The notes under the pieces are model-generated. The model did not search any database and had not been told where the DNA came from. It saw only the letters and a program-made list of their open reading frames with translations. 40,099 nucleotides of DNA from an uncultured Neomegalonema sp. (GTDB lineage Bacteria > Pseudomonadota > Alphaproteobacteria > Rhodobacterales > Rhodobacteraceae): the NCBI GenBank assembly GCA_937958625.1, contig CALGNO010000163.1, forward strand, positions 1 to 40,099, in the 5' to 3' direction. Shown here one piece after another: positions 1-6,104 of this stretch. Both the position numbers and the translations under genes were made by a program. The number at the start of each line of letters is the position of its first letter. The first letter of the stretch is position 1.

Positions 1-132
1 ACAATGAGGTTCGTCCTCACAGCGCGATCGGCTACGACGTACCGATTGCCGTACAAAATCGCGATGGTGAAACCAGCCCACCATCGTGACAGGGCCGGAA
101 AATTCTAAGCTCCGGCGGTCCAGAAAATGGGT
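1..132. other. Left-edge non-coding stretch
   Basis: No convincing gene is visible here. A small inverted repeat (TGAGG/CCTCA, about positions 5-19) is present near the edge. The stretch lies downstream of the small gene at 133-330 and may hold its 3' untranslated end. No T-tract terminator was seen. Confidence 0.3.
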
Positions 133-330
133 TCACTGCACAATCTGAGGACTCTCCCTAACCCCGAGGGCGTCACGGGGCGCAGACCAGTCCTTATCCG
201 CGCCCTCCGGCTTCACAGGCGCAATCTTCGCCAGCGCGCGGTCGAACGTCTCTTCGTCAGTGTCAGCGCCTAGCTCGCGGGCGGCTTCTTTGAACTTGTC
301 GGATTGAGATTTGTGAACTTCCTCACTCAT
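133..330 (-). CDS. Small conserved hypothetical protein downstream of AlbA_2 ATPase
   Basis: A 65-residue, strongly charged soluble protein with no signal peptide or membrane segment. The N-terminal stretch SQSDKFKEAARELGAD followed by FDRALAKIA resembles small hypothetical proteins I recall from Alphaproteobacteria, usually of unknown function. The ATG lies inside the last codons of the upstream gene, an 8-base overlap (323-330), so the two are probably translationally coupled. Coupling to an AlbA_2/ATPase gene suggests a partner or accessory role, but this is inference. The function is unknown. Confidence 0.7.
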   Translation of the reverse strand: MSEEVHKSQSDKFKEAARELGADTDEETFDRALAKIAPVKPEGADKDWSAPRDALGVRESPQIVQ

Positions 331-1882
331 CTGTCAGTCCTTTCGCGAGTACATAAAAACTGTGAGGATCACGCGGTTTTCCAGATCCTACGTAATCGAG
401 TACTTTGCGCTGAACTAAGCCCTCCATAGTTTTCTTGGCGGTATGCCAGCGCGTTGTAGTCATAATTCGGAGCGCGTCACTCACGTTAAGCGATCCGTGT
501 TGCATGATGTAATTCACGATCTTGCGTTCTTCCGGCTTGAGGCCGAAAGCGATTGCCTCGCCAAGTGCGGTGTATGCTTCACTGTCGAGCGTATTCGTCC
601 GTCCAGCCACGTTGTTCCGCAACGTGCAAAGCACACTCAACGAGCCTGTTCTCTCCTGTCTAAACTCAGGAGGCGGTAGATTGGCACTCTCCATCTCGGC
701 AACGATACGTCTTGTACCCTCGCTAATGCAGCGGACCTCTCCGTACTCACGCAAGGCAAGCATCAAGAACAAATTTCGGGGTCGATGCGTCCCGACGATA
801 TTTTCGGGCGTGATTTGAGGCATAAAGCCACCGGGGCTTTCGACTTCCATTCGATCATCGAACATTCTTACAAAGATTGGAGCACTCTTAATATGATACG
901 AGCGGTGCACCACTGCGTTCACTAGCATCTCGTACCAAGCATCCCTAGGATACTCTGGAAGAGTGTGGAACTTCCCGTCCTTGAAGTCCGTGAACTCTCT
1001 AACTGTATTGTCGATCAAAGACGCACATTCCTTGATCACTGTCATAACTGAACCACTTACGAGCCTGTCCTTCACGACATTGTACTCGCTTCCCGACTTG
1101 GCCTCGTTACCTTCATATCGAAGGAAATGGACGTAAGCGCCGGGAAAGACATTTTGCGGGTCGTGCGCAAAAAGCAAAGCGCAAGCATTATTGCAGACCA
1201 CTGAATCCCCGCTCATCCTCGCCAAATGTGCGGACTGCAAAACCTGAGCATCCGAATGGTCTTCTGTGGAGTCGACATTCTTTTTAACTGTTTTGCAGAA
1301 CGCGCTGATCTTCGCCATATCGAAATCTTGAGGGTAGAGTAGTCCGCACGGCTCCTGCTCAAATGAACGTTCGCCTTTATCAATTCTCTTCTCTTGTTTC
1401 TTCTCTTCGGTCAGCTTTCGGCACTCATCTCCGAGGCGCTCGTATGCCGTTCCATCCGTGAGCTGCACCACTTTCGCATCTACATAAGAAATACGAATGA
1501 GAACGATGAAGTCGGGTTGTCCGTCTCGATTGACGGTCTCCATTCTGCGAGTGACAAACCGTCCATCTGGACAAGTGTTTTGACCGCAGGATTCGATTGC
1601 ACTTAGCTGGCTTTGCGATAGGTGCTTACATCCAGAAATTGATCCGTCTTTTTCGACGCCGACAGCCAACACACCCCCGTCAACAGACGGTCCGTTGCCA
1701 AACCCCGATAGGTATTTCGCCAAATTCTTTCCGTCAATCGCCCCCGATTTTCGGTCAAATCTTGGGTCTTCCGTCAAGCGAGAAAACAAGCTGGGGTCGT
1801 CAGATTCGAAAATTTGGTCAGGCTTATAGAGCGCCTCTATTGGCGGACGATCTAGCAAATCGAAGAGCGACATTTGATCCAT
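323..1882 (-). CDS. AlbA_2 (Schlafen-like) DNA-binding domain protein with C-terminal HATPase_c_4-type domain
   Basis: A 519-residue protein. Residues about 30-160 look like the AlbA_2/Schlafen-type putative DNA-binding domain: DRKSG, then a glycine-rich GGVLAVGVEKDG strand-turn and a GTAYERLG segment. Residues about 310-430 match the GHKL-like ATPase module found in the old 'RecG-related' regulators: MLVNAVVHRSYH, FDDRMEVESPGG, TPENIVGTHRPRN and EGTRRI. A winged-helix-like tail (about 450-510) follows. Such proteins are annotated as putative transcriptional regulators, and some sit in mobile or defence islands. Here it is followed by a small overlapping gene and flanked upstream by tandem repeats and an IS remnant. 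Its base composition is less GC-rich than the genes after 2550, which suggests acquisition. The exact role is not known. Confidence 0.8.
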   Translation of the reverse strand: MDQMSLFDLLDRPPIEALYKPDQIFESDDPSLFSRLTEDPRFDRKSGAIDGKNLAKYLSGFGNGPSVDGGVLAVGVEKDGSISGCKHLSQSQLSAIESCGQNTCPDGRFVTRRMETVNRDGQPDFIVLIRISYVDAKVVQLTDGTAYERLGDECRKLTEEKKQEKRIDKGERSFEQEPCGLLYPQDFDMAKISAFCKTVKKNVDSTEDHSDAQVLQSAHLARMSGDSVVCNNACALLFAHDPQNVFPGAYVHFLRYEGNEAKSGSEYNVVKDRLVSGSVMTVIKECASLIDNTVREFTDFKDGKFHTLPEYPRDAWYEMLVNAVVHRSYHIKSAPIFVRMFDDRMEVESPGGFMPQITPENIVGTHRPRNLFLMLALREYGEVRCISEGTRRIVAEMESANLPPPEFRQERTGSLSVLCTLRNNVAGRTNTLDSEAYTALGEAIAFGLKPEERKIVNYIMQHGSLNVSDALRIMTTTRWHTAKKTMEGLVQRKVLDYVGSGKPRDPHSFYVLAKGLTDE

Positions 1883-1903
1883 TGCAGCTCAAGTGTACCA
1901 CTC

Positions 1904-1936
1904 AGTCGACGCCTAGTCGACGCCTAGTCGACGCTC
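1904..1936. repeat. Three tandem copies of an 11-bp unit
   Basis: The unit AGTCGACGCCT occurs at 1904-1914 and 1915-1925. A third copy at 1926-1936 differs in its last bases (AGTCGACGCTC). Each copy holds the GTCGAC palindrome. The array ends about 20 bases upstream of the start codon of the AlbA_2 gene (1882), so it lies in that gene's promoter or 5' region. It could be a replication-slippage array or an operator array; the sequence does not decide. Confidence 0.85.
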
Positions 1937-1990
1937 CCAAGCAATTCCAAAAAACTCAATTGAATCTGGATTTTAGCATCACTAGCAAGC

Positions 1991-2425
1991 TTATCCGATT
2001 GAATTAGTTGACCTATACGTCAACCGCTTGCCTTTGATGCCTGCAAGCGCGAGGTGAGCCCGTCCCTGATCGTCAAAGCCAGCAGCAATGCGGTTGCTGT
2101 AGCGGAAAGCGAACTCAGCCGTGTAGCGGTGCAGTTGCTTCTTAGCGCAGTGCTGGTAGGTGCCTTTCATGCCGCGCTTGAAGATCGAAAAGTAGCCTTC
2201 AATCGTGTTCGTGTGGACGACACCGCGACCATATTCGCCAGCGCCGTGACGCACGAAATCATGACCTGCGAAGTCCTTGCCGAGATTTTTGTACTGGCCA
2301 GCCTCATCGGTATAGACGATGACTTCAGAGACGATGTTCTCACGCAGGATTGGAAGTAGATCGGCGGCTTTCAGGCTATCGACAACCATGCTGAGAGCGC
2401 GACCCGTAATGTATATGATCGCCCT
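1991..2425 (-). pseudogene. IS1595-family transposase, C-terminal fragment
   Basis: The reading frame gives the C-terminal part of an ISXO2-like DDE transposase. It shows PILRENIV, the VYTDEAGQY segment with an acidic catalytic residue (D28 counted from the internal ATG at 2389), and the hallmark HTNTIEGYFSIFKRGMKG with E64. The homologous frame continues upstream of that ATG to at least about 2425 (ITGRALS), so the ATG is not the true start. The N-terminal zinc-ribbon half and the first catalytic Asp are absent. This is a decayed remnant that cannot encode a working transposase. Confidence 0.85.
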
Positions 2426-2426
2426 T

Positions 2427-2460
2427 TTTTGTGGGCTGTTCAGTTTTGTGGGCTGTTCAG
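2427..2460. repeat. Exact 17-bp tandem duplication at the edge of the IS remnant
   Basis: TTTTGTGGGCTGTTCAG occurs at 2427-2443 and again, perfectly, at 2444-2460. It abuts the truncated transposase on one side, and chromosomal sequence leading to the glycosyltransferase lies on the other. It may be two copies of an element terminus or a duplication at the deletion joint. Confidence 0.85.
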
Positions 2461-2552
2461 CCTATTATAGCACTTTGGGGAGCGGCGACTCGAATGCGGT
2501 GCCGAGGGTGCACGCTTTTCGATGCTATCAGTGGCTCATGACAGACGCGGCT

Positions 2553-3767
2553 TTAGCCCCGCGCCATCAACCGCTCGTAGACCGGTGCATAGCGTTGCGC
2601 GACGGCGGACCAGCTTCTCTCGGCATTCACGAAGGCATAGCCCTGGTCGAGGATGCGTCGATCCTCTTCGCTATCCACCGCTTGCAACGCCTCGACCGCC
2701 AGCTGCGCCAGCGCCTCCGGGTCATCGGCGGCAAAGAGGCGACCGGTTTCGCCGTGGGAGACAAGCTCGCGGTGCCCGCCCACATCCGACGCGATGAACC
2801 GGCGCTTCATCGCCATCGCCTCCAGCGGTTTCAGCGGCGTTACCGTCTCGGTCAGGCGCGTGCGCAGGCGAGGATAGACCAGCAGGTCGACCATGCCGTA
2901 ATGGGCCGGCACCGCTTCCGGCGGAACCCGTCCGGTAAAGAAGATCGCGTTTCCATGAGCCTCCGCCGCTTTGCGAAGACGCGCATCTTCATCGCCGCCG
3001 CCGACGAACAAGAGCTGCGCGCCGGGGATTGCCTCGCGGATGCGCGGGAACGCCTCGATCAGCAGATGCAGGCCCTCGTAGTGATAGAACGAGCCGAGAA
3101 ACCCGATCACCGGCCCGTCGCCCAGCCCGATCCGGCGGCGCAGGTCTGCGTCGGGCGTCTCAATCGGTGACAGGCGGGCAGGCTCGATGGCGTTGGGCGC
3201 GAGGGACAGTTTTTGCGCGGGCAAGCCGCGTTCCAGCAAATCCTGGCGCAAGCCGTCACAGATCGTGAAGACGTGGTCGGCCTTTTGGCACGCCTTGGTC
3301 TCCATCCACCGGGTCAGGCGATAGCGCAGGGAACCGCGTGTGGTAGTGCCATGGTCGACCGCCGCGTCCTCCCAGAACGCCCGGATTTCATAGACTACCG
3401 GCAACCCCGCTGATTTCGCCGCATGGAGCGCCGGATAGGCATTGAGGCACGGTGAATGGGCGTGAAGCACGTCGGGCTTTTCCGCGTCGATGACCGCCCG
3501 CAGGCGCTTTGCCGTCGCGATCATCTCGGTCACGAAAAACGGCCCCGGCAGCGCCTTTTTCACAGGGGTCGGGGTGCGGTGAAAGCGGAAATCGGCGACG
3601 TCCTCCGACGGCTCGGTCGGCTCACCGCCATCGACATTGTGACGCGGGGTCGTGAGGGCGACGGGGTTCACGCCGAGGGCGCGCTGACCGCGCAGAATAC
3701 CAAGGGTGCGCGAGACATAGCCGCTTTGCAGCGGTGCCGAATGGTCGAGGATATGAAGAACGCGCAT
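2553..3767 (-). CDS. GT4-family glycosyltransferase, exosortase-A-associated (Daro_2409-like) type
   Basis: A GT-B fold glycosyltransferase of 404 residues from the ATG at 3767; upstream in-frame starts are less likely because homology begins at MRVLHILDHSAPLQSGY. That N-terminus, followed by the RTLGILRGQRALG and LTTPRH segments, closely resembles the PEP-CTERM/exosortase-A-associated glycosyltransferases (TIGR04063 type). The C-terminal half carries the GT4 donor-site signature: PVIGFLGSFYHYEG, FVGGGDED, and the KPLEAMAMKRRFIASDVGG / ETGRLFAADDPEALA stretch. It probably transfers a sugar from a nucleotide-sugar donor during exopolysaccharide assembly in the cytoplasm. No exosortase or other polysaccharide genes are in the window. 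It lies downstream of the amidase on the same strand, with a 157-bp gap that carries palindromes. Confidence 0.85.
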   Translation of the reverse strand: MRVLHILDHSAPLQSGYVSRTLGILRGQRALGVNPVALTTPRHNVDGGEPTEPSEDVADFRFHRTPTPVKKALPGPFFVTEMIATAKRLRAVIDAEKPDVLHAHSPCLNAYPALHAAKSAGLPVVYEIRAFWEDAAVDHGTTTRGSLRYRLTRWMETKACQKADHVFTICDGLRQDLLERGLPAQKLSLAPNAIEPARLSPIETPDADLRRRIGLGDGPVIGFLGSFYHYEGLHLLIEAFPRIREAIPGAQLLFVGGGDEDARLRKAAEAHGNAIFFTGRVPPEAVPAHYGMVDLLVYPRLRTRLTETVTPLKPLEAMAMKRRFIASDVGGHRELVSHGETGRLFAADDPEALAQLAVEALQAVDSEEDRRILDQGYAFVNAERSWSAVAQRYAPVYERLMARG

Positions 3768-3820
3768 GGGCCTGTCCGCAATCTGAATGACCCGTTGTCG
3801 CCCCCTGACGCTCAAGGTCA

Positions 3821-3841
3821 GGTTAACGCGCCGCGTAAACC
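3821..3841. promoter_or_regulatory. 21-bp near-perfect inverted repeat upstream of the glycosyltransferase
   Basis: The arms GGTTAACGCG (3821-3830) and CGCGTAAACC (3832-3841) flank a single C with one mismatch. The site is about 55-75 bases upstream of the glycosyltransferase ATG, a plausible operator position. The bound factor is unknown. A second palindrome sharing the GTTAACGC core lies at 3908-3919. Confidence 0.45.
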
Positions 3842-3907
3842 CTTTGGGTTTGTCTTGGGCCACGGAACGCATCGAAAGGCGCGCACTTTTGGCGCGGGCT
3901 TCGATTC

Positions 3908-3919
3908 AGCGTTAACGCT
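3908..3919. promoter_or_regulatory. 12-bp perfect palindrome AGCGTTAACGCT
   Basis: A perfect palindrome just downstream of the amidase stop codon (3925) and about 140 bases upstream of the glycosyltransferase start. It shares the core GTTAACGC with the longer inverted repeat at 3821-3841. Together they suggest a paired operator in the amidase-glycosyltransferase gap; this is inference. Confidence 0.4.
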
Positions 3920-3924
3920 AAGGA

Positions 3925-4629
3925 CTATAATTGGGCGGGCCAGCGCGCGGCAACCTCGCGGGCGATCAGGAAATCGCGCATCACCGGCACGCCGTCGAGC
4001 GTCTTGGGACGAAAACGGCGGCGGAAGGCGCGGAGGGTCGCCTGGAAATCGGCGGTATCATAGCCGGAGGCCCGCAAGGCACGCGCCAGCGCGGCGAAGC
4101 CTTCGGGGTCAAGCATCCGGCCCGCCTCTTCCTCATTGGCGGCATCGGGCCAGATTGCCAGCCCGGCATGGGCGAGCCGCCGCCAGTCGAACAACTCGCC
4201 GGGGTCATCCTTGCGCGTCGGTGCGATATCCGAATGGCCGACGACCCGTTCGACCCGGATCGCGCGACGGCGCAGGATGTCGCCGACCAGCGCCTCGACC
4301 GCCGCCATCTGCGGTTCGGGAAAGGTGCGATAGCCCCATTCGTGGCCGGGATTGACGATCTCGATGCCGATAGAGACATCGTTCAGCCCCTCGCGCTCCG
4401 CCCAGCAGGAAACCCCGGCGTGCCACGCGCGGCGCTCCTCATCCACCAACTGAAAGACACGTCCGTCTTCTTCGATCAGGTAATGCGAGGACACTTTCGC
4501 GGCCTTATCGCACAACCGGTCCAGGGCCGCCGCCCCGGTCTGCATCCCGGTATAGTGCAGCACGACCATATCCGGCGGATCGGCCCGCGTATCGTGATTT
4601 GGCGAAGGCGCGTCGGTTATGGTGATCAT
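3925..4629 (-). CDS. N-acetylmuramoyl-L-alanine amidase, AmpD-like (Amidase_2)
   Basis: A 234-residue zinc amidase that cleaves the bond between N-acetylmuramic acid and L-alanine in muropeptides. Visible family features are VVLHYTG with zinc ligand H25, [16 protein letters not shown], the AWHAG motif (H70), [10 protein letters not shown], and [19 protein letters not shown] with H132 and D142 as the other predicted zinc ligands and catalytic Lys140 before it. No signal peptide is seen, so a cytoplasmic muropeptide-recycling role like AmpD is more likely than an exported autolysin. A short C-terminal extension may be a small wall-binding helix bundle. Its ATG overlaps the stop codon of the pseudouridine synthase (ATGA, 4626-4629), so the two are co-translated. 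Confidence 0.88.
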   Translation of the reverse strand: MITITDAPSPNHDTRADPPDMVVLHYTGMQTGAAALDRLCDKAAKVSSHYLIEEDGRVFQLVDEERRAWHAGVSCWAEREGLNDVSIGIEIVNPGHEWGYRTFPEPQMAAVEALVGDILRRRAIRVERVVGHSDIAPTRKDDPGELFDWRRLAHAGLAIWPDAANEEEAGRMLDPEGFAALARALRASGYDTADFQATLRAFRRRFRPKTLDGVPVMRDFLIAREVAARWPAQL

Positions 4630-5420
4630 GGTTTGCTGCCCCCCTTTTTAGGCGCGGACCCGACGCGGCGGCCCCGGCTTGGCGGTGTGGTGCCCAGTTG
4701 CTCGCGCACGACCTTGGCGCGGATTTCATCGACCGCACCGGCGGCAAGATCGCCAAGCTGAAACGGCCCGTAAGCCGTGCGGATCAAGCGGTTGACGGGC
4801 AGGCCCACCGCCTCCATCGCGCGCCGGACCTCGCGGTTCTTGCCCTCGCGGATGCCAACGGTCAGCCACGCATTCGCGCCCTTTTGGCTGTCGATCTGCA
4901 ATTGCATCGGTTGATAGCGCACGCCCTCGACCGTGATGCCCTCCAGCAAGGGGCGCAGAATAGTCTCGGTCACGACCCCGTGGACCCGCACGCGATAGCG
5001 GCGCAGCCAGCCGGTCGAGGGCAGTTCCAACTGTCGCTTCAGTTCGCCGTCATTGGTCAGCAGCAGCAAGCCCTCGGAGGCAATGTCGAGGCGTCCCACG
5101 CTCATCACCCGCGGCAGGTCCATGGGCAAGCGGTCGAATACCGTCGCCCGCCCCTTTTCATCGCGTTCCGTCGTGACCAGCCCGGCGGGCTTGTTATAGC
5201 GCCAGAGCCGCGCGGGTTCCGCATCGCCGACCGGTTTGCCGTCCACCTCGATCCGGTCGAGTTCGGTGACGGTCACGGCGGGCGTCGTCAGCGGCTTGCC
5301 GTTCAGGCGCACGCGGCCCGCCTCGATCATGCGCTCGGCCTCCCGGCGAGAGGCGATCCCGGCACGGGACAGGCGTTTGGCGATGCGTTCGGGGGCGGGC
5401 TGGCTCATGGCTGTGGCCAT
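4626..5420 (-). CDS. rluB: rRNA pseudouridine synthase, RsuA/RluB/RluE/RluF family
   Basis: 264 residues. An N-terminal S4 RNA-binding domain (about residues 10-65, [20 protein letters not shown]) is followed by the RsuA-type catalytic domain with the conserved [17 protein letters not shown] motif, where D112 is the catalytic aspartate, and [24 protein letters not shown]. It isomerises uridine in rRNA. RluB (23S rRNA) is the best family match by architecture, but RsuA-type specificity cannot be excluded. A second ATG (5408) is available as a shorter start. It is divergent from tadA with 33 bp between start codons, a frequent neighbour pair in Alphaproteobacteria, and leads a three-gene run with the amidase and glycosyltransferase. 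Confidence 0.88.
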   Translation of the reverse strand: MATAMSQPAPERIAKRLSRAGIASRREAERMIEAGRVRLNGKPLTTPAVTVTELDRIEVDGKPVGDAEPARLWRYNKPAGLVTTERDEKGRATVFDRLPMDLPRVMSVGRLDIASEGLLLLTNDGELKRQLELPSTGWLRRYRVRVHGVVTETILRPLLEGITVEGVRYQPMQLQIDSQKGANAWLTVGIREGKNREVRRAMEAVGLPVNRLIRTAYGPFQLGDLAAGAVDEIRAKVVREQLGTTPPSRGRRVGSAPKKGGSKP

Positions 5421-5453
5421 AGCAGAGAGTGCGCGCTTGCGCTATCAGAAGGG

Positions 5454-5927
5454 ATGCACGATTTCACCTCGCATATGCCCATCGCCATCGACGAAGCGAA
5501 GGCCGCCGGAGAGCGCGGCGAAGTGCCGGTGGGGGCCGTCATCGTCTCGGCGGACGGGGAGATTATCGCCCGGGCGGGCAATGAAACCCGCGCCCTGAAC
5601 GATCCCACCGCCCATGCGGAGATTCTCGCGATCCGCCGTGCGTGCGCCGCTCTCGGGTCCGAGCGCCTGATCGGATGTTCGTTATGGGTGACGCTGGAGC
5701 CGTGTCCGATGTGTGCCGCCGCCATCGGCTTTGCCCGGATTTCGCGGCTCTATTTCGGCGCATCGGACCCGAAAAGCGGCGGCGTCGATCACGGGCCGCG
5801 CATTTTCGACGCGTCCAGCGCCCACCATGTGCCCGAACTTTTCAACGGCATCGCAGAAGATCAGTGCACGGTGCTTTTAAGAGACTTCTTTGCGCAAAAG
5901 CGACGGGCTTCGAAAAAGGGACAATGA
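5454..5927 (+). CDS. tadA: tRNA-specific adenosine deaminase TadA
   Basis: A 157-residue zinc deaminase that converts A34 to inosine in tRNA-Arg(ACG). It carries the cytidine/deoxycytidylate deaminase zinc site: HAE (H54, catalytic E56) and PCPMC (C84 and C87). The EVPVGAVIV and NDPTAHAEILAIR segments are typical of bacterial TadA. The reading frame stays open far upstream, but homology starts at MHDF, so the ATG at 5454 was chosen; the purine-rich AGAAGGG directly precedes it with little spacing. Its transcript ends at the terminator at 6003-6029. Confidence 0.92.
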   Translation: MHDFTSHMPIAIDEAKAAGERGEVPVGAVIVSADGEIIARAGNETRALNDPTAHAEILAIRRACAALGSERLIGCSLWVTLEPCPMCAAAIGFARISRLYFGASDPKSGGVDHGPRIFDASSAHHVPELFNGIAEDQCTVLLRDFFAQKRRASKKGQ

Positions 5928-6002
5928 CATCCTTATTTTGGACACCGTTGGAAATTAACACTTTCTTTACACGCTTTCATGCGAGTCCCTCTAATACGAC
6001 TT

Positions 6003-6029
6003 AACAGCACCTCCGGGTGCTGTTTTTTT
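6003..6029 (+). terminator. Rho-independent terminator after tadA
   Basis: A perfect stem ACAGCACC/GGTGCTGT (6004-6011 with 6016-6023), extended by one A-T pair, encloses a TCCG tetraloop and is followed directly by a T-run to 6029. It sits 75 bases downstream of the tadA stop. It has no T-tract in the opposite direction, so it should not terminate the convergent dsbD transcript. Confidence 0.93.
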
Positions 6030-6104
6030 GCGCCGCAAAGGCGGGTCGGCAAGGCGCGTTGAGAGCGCGTCTTTCTGCAAAGTTCATACGACGATTGTTA
6101 GTTT

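Larger units (their letters stand above)
1991..2460 (-). mobile_element. Remnant of an IS1595-family insertion sequence
   Basis: The transposase fragment is followed on its upstream side by an exact 17-bp tandem duplication (2427-2460) that may mark the old element end or a rearrangement joint. I found no matching inverted terminal repeat on the other side (1884-1990), so the element looks truncated at both ends. The boundaries are approximate. Confidence 0.6.

Noticed and set aside
1..2460. CRISPR array or prophage in the left region
   Set aside because: The only repeats are short tandem units without spacers, and no phage structural, integrase or Cas genes are visible.
2319..3170. A 283-residue plus-strand frame with a hydrophobic, lipoprotein-like start
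   Set aside because: Most of it is antisense to the glycosyltransferase; the hydrophobic start falls in the IS remnant by chance.
4698..5927. A 409-residue plus-strand frame fusing an N-terminal extension to TadA
   Set aside because: The first 252 codons are antisense to the pseudouridine synthase and only the part from 5454 has homology.
6003..6029. Bidirectional terminator for tadA and dsbD
   Set aside because: A T-run follows the stem only on the plus strand; in the other direction the stem is followed by TTAAG.
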